64,000 nucleotides of DNA from Linepithema humile (lineage: Eukaryota > Arthropoda > Insecta > Hymenoptera > Formicidae). The translations under genes were made by a program, and so were the position numbers. Positions 24,515-37,723 of the stretch are shown here, piece by piece (the first letter of the stretch is position 1; every line of letters begins with the position of its first letter). The notes below the pieces were generated by a model that made no database searches, was not told the DNA's origin, and was given only the letters and a program-made list of their open reading frames with translations. Location of the stretch: the NCBI RefSeq assembly GCF_040581485.1, contig NC_090128.1, positions 15,624,001 to 15,688,000 on the forward strand. Direction: 5' to 3'.

Positions 24515-26645
24515 TAGCTACTTATAAACGTGCGCAATCGCAAACCAAGCCGTTCGCGAAATCTGCTCGGTGGCATGCCACGCGGCCGTGCTTGGAAAAC
24601 CGAAATAGACGAGGCTTAGGTTGTGTTCGAGGTAAACGACCGATTGTCTACGTGAACGATCCAAAATGCTTCCGGAAATCTTGGCAACGACGCAAATATC
24701 AGCATTTTCGCGATAAATTCATTAAGTCCACCGCCCGCGACGTCGGAAATAAGCATCGTCGATGCACTTAATGCATATCGAATCGATGTGCTTAGACATG
24801 TAATGGAAATGTCACGTTCTGCACTTACTAAACAATGCACTGGACGTGAAAAATTTATATATATTTTTTATACAATCTAATTAAATTTTTTTGGCACAAT
24901 ATACATTTTTAAATAGAATTATGAAATAGTTTAAGTACTATTGTAACAAATAATATTTATTAATTTTACACATCTGATCCTATTCATATTTGATTATTCA
25001 TTTATCATATTGTTTGCACAAATTTTATTTTTATTGCAAGATAAAAATAATTCGCATAACAGATGCCATTCGTGTGCACATAGTTATTTGAAGAAAGAGT
25101 GGATTCGAAAATATTTCTACAGAAAATAATCTGATCTTGTAAGGAAGAGAGTAATATTTGTCCGTCGCGACCGAAAACGTCGCAGACAGGTCAAATGTAC
25201 AACGTACGGAAAGCAACTGGTCGCCTTTGGCCGTTCGCCAGATTATGCACTCGGTCTCTCGTCCGTCCGTAAGTTCTCATTATCAAATTTGACCATCGAG
25301 TCCATTGAACGCATTCTGAAATTTTTGACCGAGCGTAACTGAATATCCAGAACATTTTACAATAATACAATATACGCACTCTTATATTTCATACTCATAA
25401 TTTTGGTTTTTTACAAATCATTTTTTTACGAATTTTGCTAATTAATCGTATTGATTAATTCTTTATTATTATACTTCCTATTATATTTCCTATGATGTTA
25501 ATATTATAATAATAATAATAATTTTCGAAAATATTTATATATATAGTTTTGTTGAAATATTTAATTAGTTTACTTTAAATTAAATTGCCACGATTGGCTC
25601 TACAGAATTTTATTCTGCGAGACTGGCTACAATTAACTGTTAGCAATAATGCTAATGATATTCTGAATTCAAACAGACTGAAATTTGCAAAGGTTTTCGT
25701 TAAAGAAGTTTAATTGCATTAATTACCGAGTGTCGGCCGGTTCTTCGCCCGTAATGGAGAATTCTCGCATTTTCAAAAAATACCGTGCTACCTACAAGGT
25801 CCAGGTAATGTCGCACGCAAATGTTCCTCTCGCATAGTGGGAAAAGCTAGTGGAAGACTAGTGCTAGGAAGGGGACGTCTAATTCCAGACTAATTACTTT
25901 CCCGCCGTCAAAGAGGCGTGCTAAATTCGTTATGCGGGTGCCAAGCGGTAGCACTATCCGCCGTTAACGTTCGCGCAAATCAAATGTATTAGATAATTAC
26001 CCGGACTACGTCAGTTGAAGCAAAATAACTCTGTATAATGTGCGCGCACAAAACTTTGCAAAAATTTTTAAACAAATTTCCATTGCCAGGTTAAAAATTA
26101 CAATTTGCTTAAAATGCTGATGATCTAAAAATAAAAAATAATTTTTTAATTGTCTAAACAATTTTTTTAATTCATTTTTTTCATAAAATTTTATAAAATA
26201 ATATCGATATATTTTTCTGACGAATGTGTTGGAATATATGTTATATAATCGAATTTGCATCATTTTTGTGATACCGCCGACATATACTAATTGTGAGATA
26301 ATTTCGTGAGCTTAATATACTTTGTTAACATTTTGAGCGCAACAAAGTTGTCCATTATTCTTAATAAAGCCCTAATTACGGTGCTCTACAATTGGTTAAA
26401 TTTTATTTGCTGATGGACTTAATGCTTGACTCTCATTTTTCACATGCATGTTGTAGATTTAAATTGATAGGTACATAAAACCGCGTTTTAAAAGTACGAG
26501 TATTGTTTTGAAAGTTAATACATCATTTTATTATTGAATATATGGTGATATAAAAAAAATTGATATACATATTATCATAACTCGCGATAGGTGGAATTTT
26601 TTATTTTATGTGGTAAAAATTGAAATTATTGATATAAATATTAAA
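24515..26645 (+). other. brp: brp intron, middle part
   Basis: AT-rich with GC-richer patches near 24520-24780 and 25690-25990. I see no convincing exon or complete mobile element. The open frames are short and overlap on opposite strands. Confidence 0.45.
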
Positions 26646-27399
26646 GGGTGGACTTCCGAAAAGCTATCTCCGATTTGGCTGATATTCAGCCTAAATACTT
26701 ATTTTATCTAGTAAATAATATTTTCAAATGGATTTTTGGCGCAAATGCCCCCTCCGCCCCCCCCCCTTTTGAGCTTCTCTCAAAAGTAAAACTGTTTTTG
26801 TTAATTATTTCAAAAAATATTTATTATACGGAAAAAATTATCAAACAAAAAATGAAGCTCATAAAAAGCTCTACAAATAAGGTGGTATACATATTTTATC
26901 TAACTCTAATATTTTAGTCGTTATTATCAAAAAACTTGTAAAAGCCCCCGTTGGAGGGGCGGCACCCCCTGCATTCACGCATACACTTTACAACGCAAAG
27001 CGAGATTCTACATGAGTTTACAAATTTCTACGCAAAGCGAGATTCAATCCAAACCCTATATGTATAGTTTTTTGATGGTGGAGCCCCCCACAGGGTGGCG
27101 GAATACACTGCTTTCAGATTTTTGATAATAACGACTAAAATATTGGAATTAGATAAAATATGTATAGGACCTTATTTGTAGAGCTTTTTATGAGCTTAAT
27201 TTTTTGTTTGACAACTTTTTTTGTACAATAAATACTTTGTGAAATAATTAACAAAAACAGTTTTACCTTTGAGGGGGGCTGGGAGCGGAGAAGGCATTTG
27301 CGCCAAAAATCCATTTGGGAATATTATTTATTAGATAAAATAAGTATTTAGGCTGAAAATCAGCCAAATCAAAGGTGATAGCTTTTCGGAAGTTTATCG
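26646..27399. mobile_element. foldback element with 8-bp duplication, in brp intron
   Basis: Long inverted arms (about 26646-26940 and 27110-27399) share ACTTCCGAAAAGCTATC, TTTAGGCTGA, GCGCAAATGCC, AAAACTGTTTTTGTTAATTA and AAAAAGCTCTACAAATAAG with scattered differences. The sequence ATATTAAA flanks both sides (26638-26645 and 27400-27407). The outermost 6 bp of the ends have diverged (GGGTGG versus CGATAA inward). The 8-bp duplication would suit hAT or Merlin, but the class is not decided. The centre has a repeated ACGCAAAGCGAGATTC sequence (26992 and 27031 regions). No transposase. Confidence 0.75.
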
Positions 27400-27722
27400 A
27401 TATTAAAATAATGATTTGCTAAAAAAATTAATATTGGGTTGTTTAATAAATGATTTTGGGTTTTTTAAATAAACATGTCTACTTTTTTTTATCGAGCAAA
27501 GCGCAGTTTGATTAACACGTAAATAAAATATTCATTTGTTGAAGTTATAATTAAGCTCCACCGGTATCACGATTTTACACTCTATAAAAGCATGCTGCGT
27601 AAAATACGGAATTACTTATTACATGATCTAATAAAATAGCGACAAATAATGAAAAATAAAAGATTTTAATTATTGCCATTTCTTCATCATTAATTAATTC
27701 TGCTCATTTTTTTCTGTTGCAG
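27400..27722 (+). other. brp: brp intron end and acceptor
   Basis: AT-rich intron ending in a pyrimidine tract and TTTCTGTTGCAG at the acceptor for the next exon. Confidence 0.7.
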
Positions 27723-27819
27723 GAACTTGAATTAAGAATAGAAACGCAAAAGCAGACGCTGCAGGCTCGTGATGAGAGTATCAAGAAGCTCCTCGAAATG
27801 CTTCAGAACAAGGGGATGG
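27723..27819 (+). CDS. brp: bruchpilot exon (ELKS-conserved coiled coil)
   Basis: Ninety-seven nucleotides, entering in phase 0 and leaving in phase 1 at ATGG|GTGAGG. It encodes ELELRIETQKQTLQARDESI then KKLLEMLQNKGM and the first base of a Gly codon. This is the most conserved ELKS/CAST signature in the window: vertebrate CAST has ELRIETQKQTLNARDESIKK at the same place, which fixes the gene family. It joins the previous exon at …DTIK|ELEL. Confidence 0.96.
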
Positions 27820-29295
27820 GTGAGGCATTGCTTGCTAATTTTTTTCTTTAAAATTTTTTAATTAATTATTTTAACACTGTATCTTATTGGAAAATTCCAT
27901 GCGTAACTTTTATTATTGTTATTGACTGAGATAATCATAGAAGATCTGCAGTAATTAGATGAAAAAAGATTTAGATTTAGATTTTGTTGATACCAGAGTG
28001 ATACATTATAATATATACAGTTTTTAATGAAACTTATAAATGGAAAAAATAGCATAAATTGATAAAGATCAATCCTTTTAGCATTTTTTAATCTTCTCAA
28101 AAAATATAACCTTGGACTGGAAAATCTTAATATGCTGTAAAATGTTTTATATATTGGTAAAAAGTATTTATTTTAATAAAAAATCTGAAAATAAAAATAT
28201 AAAATATATGCATATAAATTTCAAAAACAGATTGCTTTGAACGCGAAAAACGACAACAATGGCAAGAAAAATCTTAATCTTCCGATTTTTATATTTAAGA
28301 TTTAGTTTTGCTTGATATTCCAATTCATATTTTTTGAGAAAAAGACAAATATCTGCCAGCGGCACGAACGAGCTTTTATTTGAGTTTTCGCAACATTGAC
28401 AAGTAATTTACCTAAATGTATACCGCACTCGTAAATGACTTTGTGCGGCAAACACGCATAGTAACTAGTTAGAATTAACTTTGCGAGGTCAATACGCAAA
28501 TGAACAACGCCCGGTGTTGCCTCATCTAACGAAGAAAAGACTTAATTTCCTCTGTGTAACAAATTTTTCGCGTATATGCCGTCGGTCGCCCTCGGCGACC
28601 ACAAAAGTGAATCAAATTATCTCGTTAAATCCGCACAGACCGCGACTTGTCTAACAATAAGCGAGTATACTTATGCTTTGAGAATATTATTGTGATGCAC
28701 ATAACGCATACCTCACCTTGTGAAAATAACAGAGCACAAACGAAAAGACACAAGAGAGTATTAGTTTCATAAAATAATTCTACGAAAAATATATAAATAC
28801 ATAAATGCTTTCGAAAGAAAGAAAATGGAACAATGTCACAAATATATTATTTACGATGCGAATTAGAGTAAAACGTTACATTTGACACACACAATGCTCC
28901 AACCGAGCGATGTGTCAACACTTTCTCTCTTCAATTTATTTTATTGAAAACAATTGGTAACAATTAATATATGAAAGAAATTGATTTCTATCAATAATAT
29001 AACACATTACATTTTTATTAATAACATTAGCGTCTATTTATTAATTGAAATGGAAATAGGCAATCACTATTGTTTCATTAATTATAATATAAATAATTTA
29101 TGTTGATAATACAAAGCTGTAGAGAGAAACTAACGAATGCACTCCATATTGCACTCGAGTAAGCTGATGTAATAATTATTAGACTCACTATTTATGCATA
29201 CAAATAACACGCACATTCACAATAACATCGACGATCCGAGAAGCTGGAACCAAACAGTTCCTCCAAGAGTTCCTCGTTATTTTCTACTGTTCTAG
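27820..29295 (+). other. brp: brp intron
   Basis: AT-rich, no recognised element. Ends with TTTCTACTGTTCTAG before the next exon. Confidence 0.7.
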
Positions 29296-29351
29296 GAAAA
29301 GAGGAGGAAAGGATCATGTTCCAGCAGATGCAGTCGATGGCCCAAAAGCAG
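29296..29351 (+). CDS. brp: bruchpilot exon with weak donor
   Basis: Fifty-six nucleotides that complete the split Gly codon and encode KEEERIMFQQMQSMAQKQ, a very close match to the Drosophila Brp segment after LLEMLQ-KGMG. It leaves in phase 0. The donor is CAG|GTCCTT, which has GT but none of the usual purine/AAG context. Reading through it stays open to a stop at 29529-29531. The donor choice rests on homology, since the relatives continue with LDELR (53787) or an ELKS-like segment (41497). Alternative use of this weak site is plausible. Confidence 0.87.
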
Positions 29352-30962
29352 GTCCTTAAGCTATTTCTACCCGTGTCGCCATACATATTCATAATTATAA
29401 ATTTATATATATGTATACATACATTATGCATCGCGTACATATATGTATATACATATATATGTATGTGTGTCTCACTCTCATTACGATCGACGCTCATTTT
29501 CGACGCATATGTGTATATATATCTGCATTAATTAATCGTCCGTCTCTAATTGCTTACATTACATATGTATATACGTATATACACATATGTGCTAACATTA
29601 ATCGCTGCTCATTGTTTTGTGCGAGTAGTTGCTTGCAAGTAGTTTGCAGTTATTGCACCGCCAGTGGCTTTATTTTTCGCCCCGTGTGTCATGCTCACGC
29701 TTGAACTTTTATGTCACCTGAGAACTGAGAAAAAAAGAGAGAGAGGAACAAAACAGACAAAAGAGAAAACGAAACAGGCGAGCGCCAGGGAGCGAGTGTG
29801 GAGTAGCCCTCACACTTACAGGCGGTACCGCTCTCGATTCAGGGACCACACTGGGCTTTGCGAGCTCTCCGCCCGCTTCGTGCGACCCGAGTCGATCGTT
29901 GCCCCCAAAAATCGATCGGGTTCTCACGAGCGACGGAAGGGTTCTTCCGTTCTGTGTTCCGCACTAGCGGCGAGATTAAGGTACGGTATACACATGCGAG
30001 ATCGGGGGACGGCGATAGGTGAAAGGTGGTCGAAGCTGCTAACGGGACATTTTGATTAAGAGGCGCGGGAAATCCGCAGATTGAAATATCCGAGAGGATG
30101 CGACAATGCGAAAGTCTGGTCTTCCGGCGATTCGAGAATGCAAGGCTTCGAGGATCCAAAGATTCGCGAACATCCGAGGATCTTGAGATTTACGGATGTA
30201 AATATTGAAAATATAAAATTGAATGACAGATATCGAAGTGACAAATATTGAAAAATTTTAGGATAGAATAACGCAAAATTCTATAAAAATTTGAGTTAAA
30301 AATATTTTAGAATAAACTTTACAAAAAGGTTGAAAATTTTAATTTCAAAACTCGAGAAGCACATGAGAAAATTCAACTTCGATAGGTAGTTTAAGAATTC
30401 GCCTCCGTCGAAAGACTCCGGAATCCAAGGATTTTCGTTCGCGGCAACATACTTGCGTGCATATATCTGGTGTAGGTCGTAATAATTGTTCCAAATCTTC
30501 AAAAAAATATTCTTACTAACAAAAAGAAGCCAGTACTAGAACACAACTTTTATCAAAATTCAATCAATCAACTGTACTTTACTTCTTTACGCAGAGCTTC
30601 TCTTGCTACAATTACTTGCCAAACAAAAACTTATAAGAAAAAACGTACGATACACTCGCGATGGTTAATAAATTAAATACGTTTGATCTCAAAGCGCATT
30701 ACGAAATAAGATCTTCTCTCGTAACGTAATTTGTGCGATCGACATTGTTCACAGTCAAAATATTTCGATGCATTTCGAACCGATTCGCGACGTTCTATTT
30801 ATTCCAGCTAGACAGCATTTTCCCTTCTAAGGAAGGAAAATCGAACCAAAGGTGAAAAATCAACGGGGTTCACGCCGTTACTCAGGAACTTTACACAGTT
30901 ATACACACACATATATACATACATATGTATACATACATCCATCACGTACGTTTTCCAATATA
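29352..30962 (+). other. brp: brp intron with a TA-rich then GC-rich island
   Basis: It begins with TATATATGTA-type repeats (29400-29590). This is followed by an unusually GC-rich, CpG-containing island (about 29740-30060) that is open in several frames on both strands. No domain is visible in it. It could hold an alternative promoter or regulatory region, but nothing in the sequence proves that. Confidence 0.4.
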
Positions 30963-31441
30963 CAGGGTGTCCCATTTTATTTTAAACAGTCAAATATCTG
31001 GAAATCACGGGATTTTAGAAAAAAATTGTTTCGTACATAAGTTTGATGACTTCGAGAGGGACATAAGATGGTGCCATTGGTTTGTCCTTGGATAGTCGTT
31101 TGAAGATCACATAAAGGTCACCTTCAATTTCTTAAATGGAAATCCCCAATTTTTATTGCATATTCTTGTAGCTTATCTCGAAAGCTTTTCAAAACACTAT
31201 GATTGAAGTATGTTTTTATTAAGCACTTTTCGAATTATGAGGCTTAAAGTTTACTCTACCGCCGACATTGTAAGGGATCACTTGGATGCAACGTTCCAGA
31301 ATCGGTGAATTGATCGCAGAAGTCTGGTCTCCTTGTCTCTTATGTCCCCTCAAAGTCACAAAACTTTTGTACGAAACATTTTTTTCTAAAATCCCGTGAT
31401 TTCCAGAAATTTGGCTGTTTAAAATAAAATGAGACACCCTG
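30963..31441. mobile_element. mariner-type foldback MITE in brp intron
   Basis: The termini are CAGGGTGTCCCATTTTATTT and its inverted counterpart ending GAGACACCCTG. Arms of at least 75 bp cover ACAGTCAAATATCTGGAAATCACGGGATTTTAG-like sequence. TA dinucleotides lie outside both ends (30961-30962 and 31442-31443), as expected for Tc1/mariner insertion. There is no transposase. A diverged partial relative is at 1615-1860. Confidence 0.85.
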
Positions 31442-34400
31442 TATACACGCACACATTCGCATTCAAGTTCGCGCTCATCACGTAATCGCAGATTTATTCT
31501 CTTACAATAATATTTTAAACGCCCACTGTCCTTCGTGTTACTGCAAATTGTGTTCTCAAAAATTCACGCTTATTAATGCAAATGTACTGTTCCTATTTTC
31601 ATTGCGAGGAAAGATTGCGGAAATTTGTGCCGCAAAAAATGCGTCAGGGAAATATCGTTTTCTGAAGCGCTTATCGAGTCCTCACTTTATTACCAATGCT
31701 GATAATAATATTTATCGTTTCGTTTATTTTTATGGAAGTTTCAATATATCTCTCGGCCTACATGCACCTATACTCTTTTGACATTCCGTAAACTTATATG
31801 ACAGAAATAAAGTACATGGCGAACAGAACCGAGAAATCTCTGTCACCGAGTCGCAGATGACGCAGATGACAAGTAATATTTATAATAGTATTTGGAACTC
31901 TCTTTAGTATTACGAAAATTTTTATTTTATATAAGAATCATGCAAAAGTTAAAGTAAAATCTTGACTATCGATTTGCTAAAAGATTATTACAGCTTTGCA
32001 AATATCGTCATGTATCGTATTCAAATATTTATTTCATACTACTTGTTTTATTCGAAAATTTGCATACGTCTTGACAATATTTATCAATTTCCTGTCGACA
32101 AAATCGTAGGAAGAATCCTTGCGTTAAATCCGATGCGGATCAGGAACGGTACAGGAATTCGTCGACGTGAATTTTTGAAACGTCGATATCATCCCCCCTT
32201 CCCTCAATCGCTTACTCTCATTCAGCAACTGTTACCGCTCCGCTATACTGTCACATAGTGAAACAAGCACATTTATACCGTTAGCGTCGTAAAAAAAAGT
32301 TCTTGAGCACCTGAGCACTGCCACCATCGTCACCAGCATCGTCATGTCTGCTCTGTCCCTACACAATTCGTGTTAGATGGTCTTTAGAGCAGACGTAGTA
32401 GCCGTATTATTCCCGAGATACGTTCTCACGTTTATAGCACCTCCCTTCGTTTATAATCTGCTCTCGGTACACGGATGTGAAGTCGCTCGGAAAAGCCATT
32501 ATAATCTCGCACGTTCTAGCCGTCGCGCTCACTCTTTCCATGCTTTTTGACCTACTTTCGCGACGTGCTACATTTAGTGTGGTTTTCTTTTGTGTATGTG
32601 GCTTTTCCAGAGTTTCCACGTATTTTCTTACGAAACTTTATATTTTCTATGTGCAATTTTTCTAAAATTCTATACTCTATACTCTAAGAAAATATTTAAA
32701 ACATTGGCAAATAAAATTTGGAATTAAAAAAAAAATTTTGTATTTATAAATTGTAAAATTGCCTCGAGTGCAAATTACTGAAAAATAAATTAATATCTTA
32801 TTATATTTAAATAAAATTATTATAAAACAGAGGAAAGATAAAAAATTAATTGGTACAAATTAATCCGCCCTCGAGCGGAAATAAATTATTACAATTAATG
32901 TTTTTCTTTTTTTTTTACAAACAACATTGCATTTGCTTTTTCGCTCGGTCTCCTTGCACTCGTATTCATGCCTGTTAGATTTAGGACTTAGACGAAGCCT
33001 ATGTAGCTTGAGTAACACTCGAAGCCAGGTGCAATTTGACAGAAGGAAAAATTGGCAGATCCGTTGTACTTATCCGAGTTCAACTTTGAGCACGAATTTG
33101 ACGGACCAAGCACACGTTAACATTATGTACCAATAGCACGAGAAATCTTCACTACCTCCTCGTTCTTTCTTTCTCTCATTCTACTATCGAAATATTGTCG
33201 CACAATGTTAAACCTTACTCTTGCCCTGCCCATCCACATCTCCTCTTAAAATAAAAATATTTTGCGATCTTGAAAACAAACTCTTGAACGATCAGCTGCA
33301 CCAGCACCAAGGCCTCTTTCGTTGTTTGTTGTGTCGACAATTTAGCAGCACGAGCATTGTATTGTATTACCACCAGTGTACCTTAGTCCAAATCTCCAAT
33401 TGATCTTTCAAAATCCTTCGACAAACTCGTCGTGTTTTATACAGGAATTAATGTCGACGTAATTTCGGCGAGTTCAGAATTTGATGCTGGAGATACGTCA
33501 TTTTTTTACGATGATGGAAACGCGACAATAGGTGTACTTTTTTGTGTCTGCAGCATCAAAAATCGCACTATCTGAAATTACAGCGGTTTCTCTTGCTTCA
33601 ACCTCGTAATTATCTGCTTCTGATGTGTGAAATTCGCATTGAACGTTATTGTCTTGAATAAGAATATTCTAAATTCCCGTGTGATGAATTAGGGCGCGTG
33701 CAGAAGACGTACCGATTAGCTCCAGGAAACGGGACACATTCGAGAGGAAACTACTCCGTCTAATTTCCTCTCTTTTCATTGCAAATTTCTCTGGGCATAA
33801 CCCGATTCTGACGCGACAGGCGTGCGCGCGCTGCAATTAATAGCTGCAATCTCGTCGCACGTAATTAATTCCTGTAATTCGAGTGGAAAAATCTCGGAAG
33901 TGATGCGTATAAAATATAATTCAAGCACTAAAAGAATTAATTTCTCGAGCTAGGGAAAAGAAAGAAATTATTCAAGTAATTAAAGTATTACATGTGTAAA
34001 TTAATTATGTGTCTTTCTTTGCGAAATTAAAAATTTGAAAAGGAAATGATTTCACGGATCATTTCTAGCTACTCATTCAAGTTCTTTTTGAGTTTTTGCG
34101 AAGTCTTGATCGAGTAGCAACTGCAATTTTTTATCTTCAAATTTTTTTTTATTTATCGGAACATTCATCATTTAAATTTTAATTTTCATCACAAAATCTT
34201 TGATACCACTTCTCGCATATTTTTATGGAACACAGCACCTTCTCCAAAAACCGTACAAATTATATCGGCGACTTTAGCAACACTTTTTTTTTTTTAATAG
34301 AAAGGTAAAAAAATACAGTGTCTAATATGCGCTTTATGCGTGACCATTGTATTTACTGTTAATTTTTCAGATTGTGTAGCTTATTTTGCTGTACAACTGG

Positions 34401-36337
34401 CGTTTAGTGAACATAATTGACAGTCTTTTCAAACCACATTACACAAGATAGGAAAATATATAACTTCAAGATGATTACTAGCAATGAGTAAATCTAAAGG
34501 CACCGAATTAATTTACACACCTAATATATAAGTTTGGAACACATGTTTGAAGTTACTAATTATATTAAGAGATTAATTTTTGCAATTGTTATGTTACATG
34601 TTAATTTGCTTTACATAATTGATATAATTATGAAAAAATAATGACAAGATTTCTTATATCCCCAAATATACATTTGGCTATTTTCCAAATTATTTCTTTT
34701 TAATGCGAAAAGAAGCAGGTAATTAATTGCCAATATTGAAATAAGACATCATGAAAAGCATGCAATGAGCAACTATTTTAACAAAAATAAGAACACGTAT
34801 AATCCCCATATTTCCTTCAAAGCGTTAGCCCGATATGTTCTCCTCTGCCTTTTTTTTTGCACCTTACATGTCAAATAATTCGAGAACGATTCGTCCACGA
34901 TCACTTTATTCGATGACCTCAACAAAATAGAATAATTTTTCTCATAATTAGCTTGTATATCAGAAACCGACGTATACACTTTCTGTAAAGAACGTACTGA
35001 AAGAGAACTTGGATTCGTGGAGTGCAACAAAGCTAAATTACGTGATTTGTCCCATTAGCCTAATTCAATAGATCGGAGATGTGAGATGTATCATTCAATT
35101 ACACGATAAGTCACTGAATCAGCGAGTCATCGGACGAATCGTCCCGCTATCATCTAGCATAATCGGATAAGACAAGAAAACAGAAATGATCAATCGCAGG
35201 GAACGAACGAACGAACGAACGAACGAACGAACGAACGTCGCGATGAAATTCGGAAAAGGGAAATCAAAAGTAACAGTTGCGATTGGAATGCGTGGAATGA
35301 GCTGCTTTGGATGTGTAGGCGATAAGATACGTTAGCCATCCTCCCCCTATTCTCGCGGGGAAAATGTCACGCCCGTATATCCGCCCATCACATCACTTTC
35401 ACACTCGTCTAACCACAAATACAATTACTATCACCGTCACATGATCAGCCATCACCATCGTCACCATCATCGACTACACAACAACAAGTACTACAAGAAC
35501 AACACCACTACACAGTTCGAAATTAGGAATCGGCGACACCTACGTGACTTTCTCCTCTACCAGGCCCCATCACGGAGGATCCAACAGGTACACTAATTAT
35601 ACACGTTAATGCTAATTGGATCCGGTCTAACATAAGTGTAGGAGAACAGCCAACTTTTTGAAACTTACGCGTTAACGAGCGGATCGTTTTTCGACGTTTT
35701 TCTTTTCTTAGGCAAAATACATTTATTTGTTTTTTAATCATTATGAATAGTAATATAAAATATTTTGTAGATAATCTCAGAATATATTCGTATAATCAGG
35801 CATGTATCTGATAGAATTGTGTAAGAAGTTTGCCTTCGGGAGAGTCACTGTATGCATAAAACCCTTTCGCGAAATCTGACTTGTGAAGATTAAAACTAAT
35901 TGTATCACTCGATGTAAAAATTTTGTGGACAGATGAAAGAAACAGATACATGGTGTTGTTAAATTTCAATTTGTAATTGTAGAATTCTATACAATTAATA
36001 ACCAAAAAATTTATATATTTTCTCGAGAATGCATTAAATATTTTGCAAAGTTAGGAAATCTTTCAACAATTAAAAAACCTCCAAATTTAAAAATCTCTTA
36101 GGTATTGAATGTTCTTTCTTTAGAAATGTATTAATTTGATATAGAAGTGTTTTTACTTATTATTTATATTTCTATATCTATTTGCAAGATTGAAACACAA
36201 AAATGCATTGCGTGCTCAAGAGTGTTGCTGAAATTATTTCACCAAAATAAAGTCACATCATCGTGCCGCTAGTATTCGTCTGCCGTGAATTATGCGCTTT
36301 TACGCATTGAATTAGAAGTCAAGTTAAATGTTAAAAC
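31442..36337 (+). other. brp: long brp intron segment
   Basis: Noncoding as far as can be seen. It contains (GAAC)9 at 35201-35237, and short CAC/ATCACC-rich sequence near 35390-35520. No exon with brp-like peptide was recognised among the short open frames. Confidence 0.45.
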
Positions 36338-37452
36338 CAGAGACTTGGACTGGATTGGAATCGGAACTAATAATCATTCTGTTTGTTTTGGTCAAAATGA
36401 AACTGGAACCGAACCGAAATTTCATAAAGTTTATAATATTAAAACCGGAACTGGATCAGTAAAATTATTTTCAATTTTTATGGTTTTTTCGGTACTTTTT
36501 TTTAATTCCTACTACTTACTTTATTACTTCTACATGTTAAATTTTTTATTTGTTTATATCGTCCTTCTTTCTTTTTTACGGTTTATAGTGGCTTTTGCAA
36601 TACATTCATGCGATAAGGGCCATAGCACATAAAAAACGTAAATAATAAAACTTCGGCAGTAAATAAATTGACTAATTACAGTCATGCATTCTTGAGAAAA
36701 TTCGACGATGATTAATTTACTTACTGCTTAAGTCTTGCTTAAACTATTGCACATGCAGTGGATATAAAACACAAATAAAAAATGAGTATTAATGAAGCTT
36801 TTACTCCCATTTTTCTCGCAAAATATTATTTTGGTAAAATAAAACTGTAAATTTTGTTTTTTTTATAAAATTATAGAAAAATTATTATAAAACAGATTTT
36901 ACTTAAATTTACTTAAATATTTATTTAAATAACAGATTTAAATACTACAAACAATTTTTTAATTAAGTTTTACGTTCAATATTTCTAAAAAAATCTTTCA
37001 TTAAAAAAAAAATTACATTTATGTTAAAACATGTAAACATAACTTATGTTAAAATATCTTCAAATGTATAAATATACAATTATAATGTTAAAATGTAATA
37101 AGTTATTTTTTATATGTGTATCAAATGTTTGCGATACAATATAATGTCTTATAACGTGAAATAAAAAATTATTCTTAAAAAATTATGTTTTCTTAAATTT
37201 TTGTTTTTGATTTATAATGTGTGTGTATAAAATGTTTAACTCAAATATCTTTCTTAAATATTAATTTTAATTTAAATTGATTGTGTTGAAAAAAATTTTA
37301 GGAAAATCATAATCGGAACTGAAAAAATCGTTATTTAAAGAGTTCCGGTTTTTTTTAATCAACTATAAAACCGTAACTGGAACCGGAACAGTTATTAAAT
37401 ATTTTATTGGACCATAAACCGAACCGAAATACCATATCGGTCTGAGTGCCTG
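36338..37452. mobile_element. hAT-like non-autonomous element with perfect 8-bp duplication
   Basis: GTTAAAAC occurs immediately outside both ends (36330-36337 and 37453-37460). The element runs from CAGAGACTTGGAC to the inverted GTCTGAGTGCCTG, giving short imperfect terminal repeats that begin CAG. Inside each end are clusters of GGAACTGGAACCG-type sequence in inverted arrangement (about 36355-36465 and 37310-37430), like the subterminal motif arrays of hAT transposons. The middle is AT-rich and noncoding. The open frame 36285-36632 crosses the left boundary and is therefore an artefact. Confidence 0.8.
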
Positions 37453-37723
37453 GTTAAAACAAAAATATAATGCAACTATTCCTTTTCCTTCTTGCGCATT
37501 AAAATTAATGCACATTTACCATCTTCATCTGAAATTCTGTTTTCGCCTAAAATTCTCGTCTCGTCCATTTTATTCATTTCGTGTACTACATCTCTGTGCT
37601 GTGTGGATATCAATGTACGCGTCGTACAGTGGCTCTCGACCAGTGGCACACGCTAATTCATCGTTAATACATTAAACATGCACGCGAACGCTGCGCGATA
37701 CAAACATGTTAGGTTAGGATAAA

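Noticed and set aside
36285..36632. 115-codon open frame on the + strand
   Set aside because: It crosses the left boundary of the hAT-like element at 36338, so it is half host and half transposon DNA.
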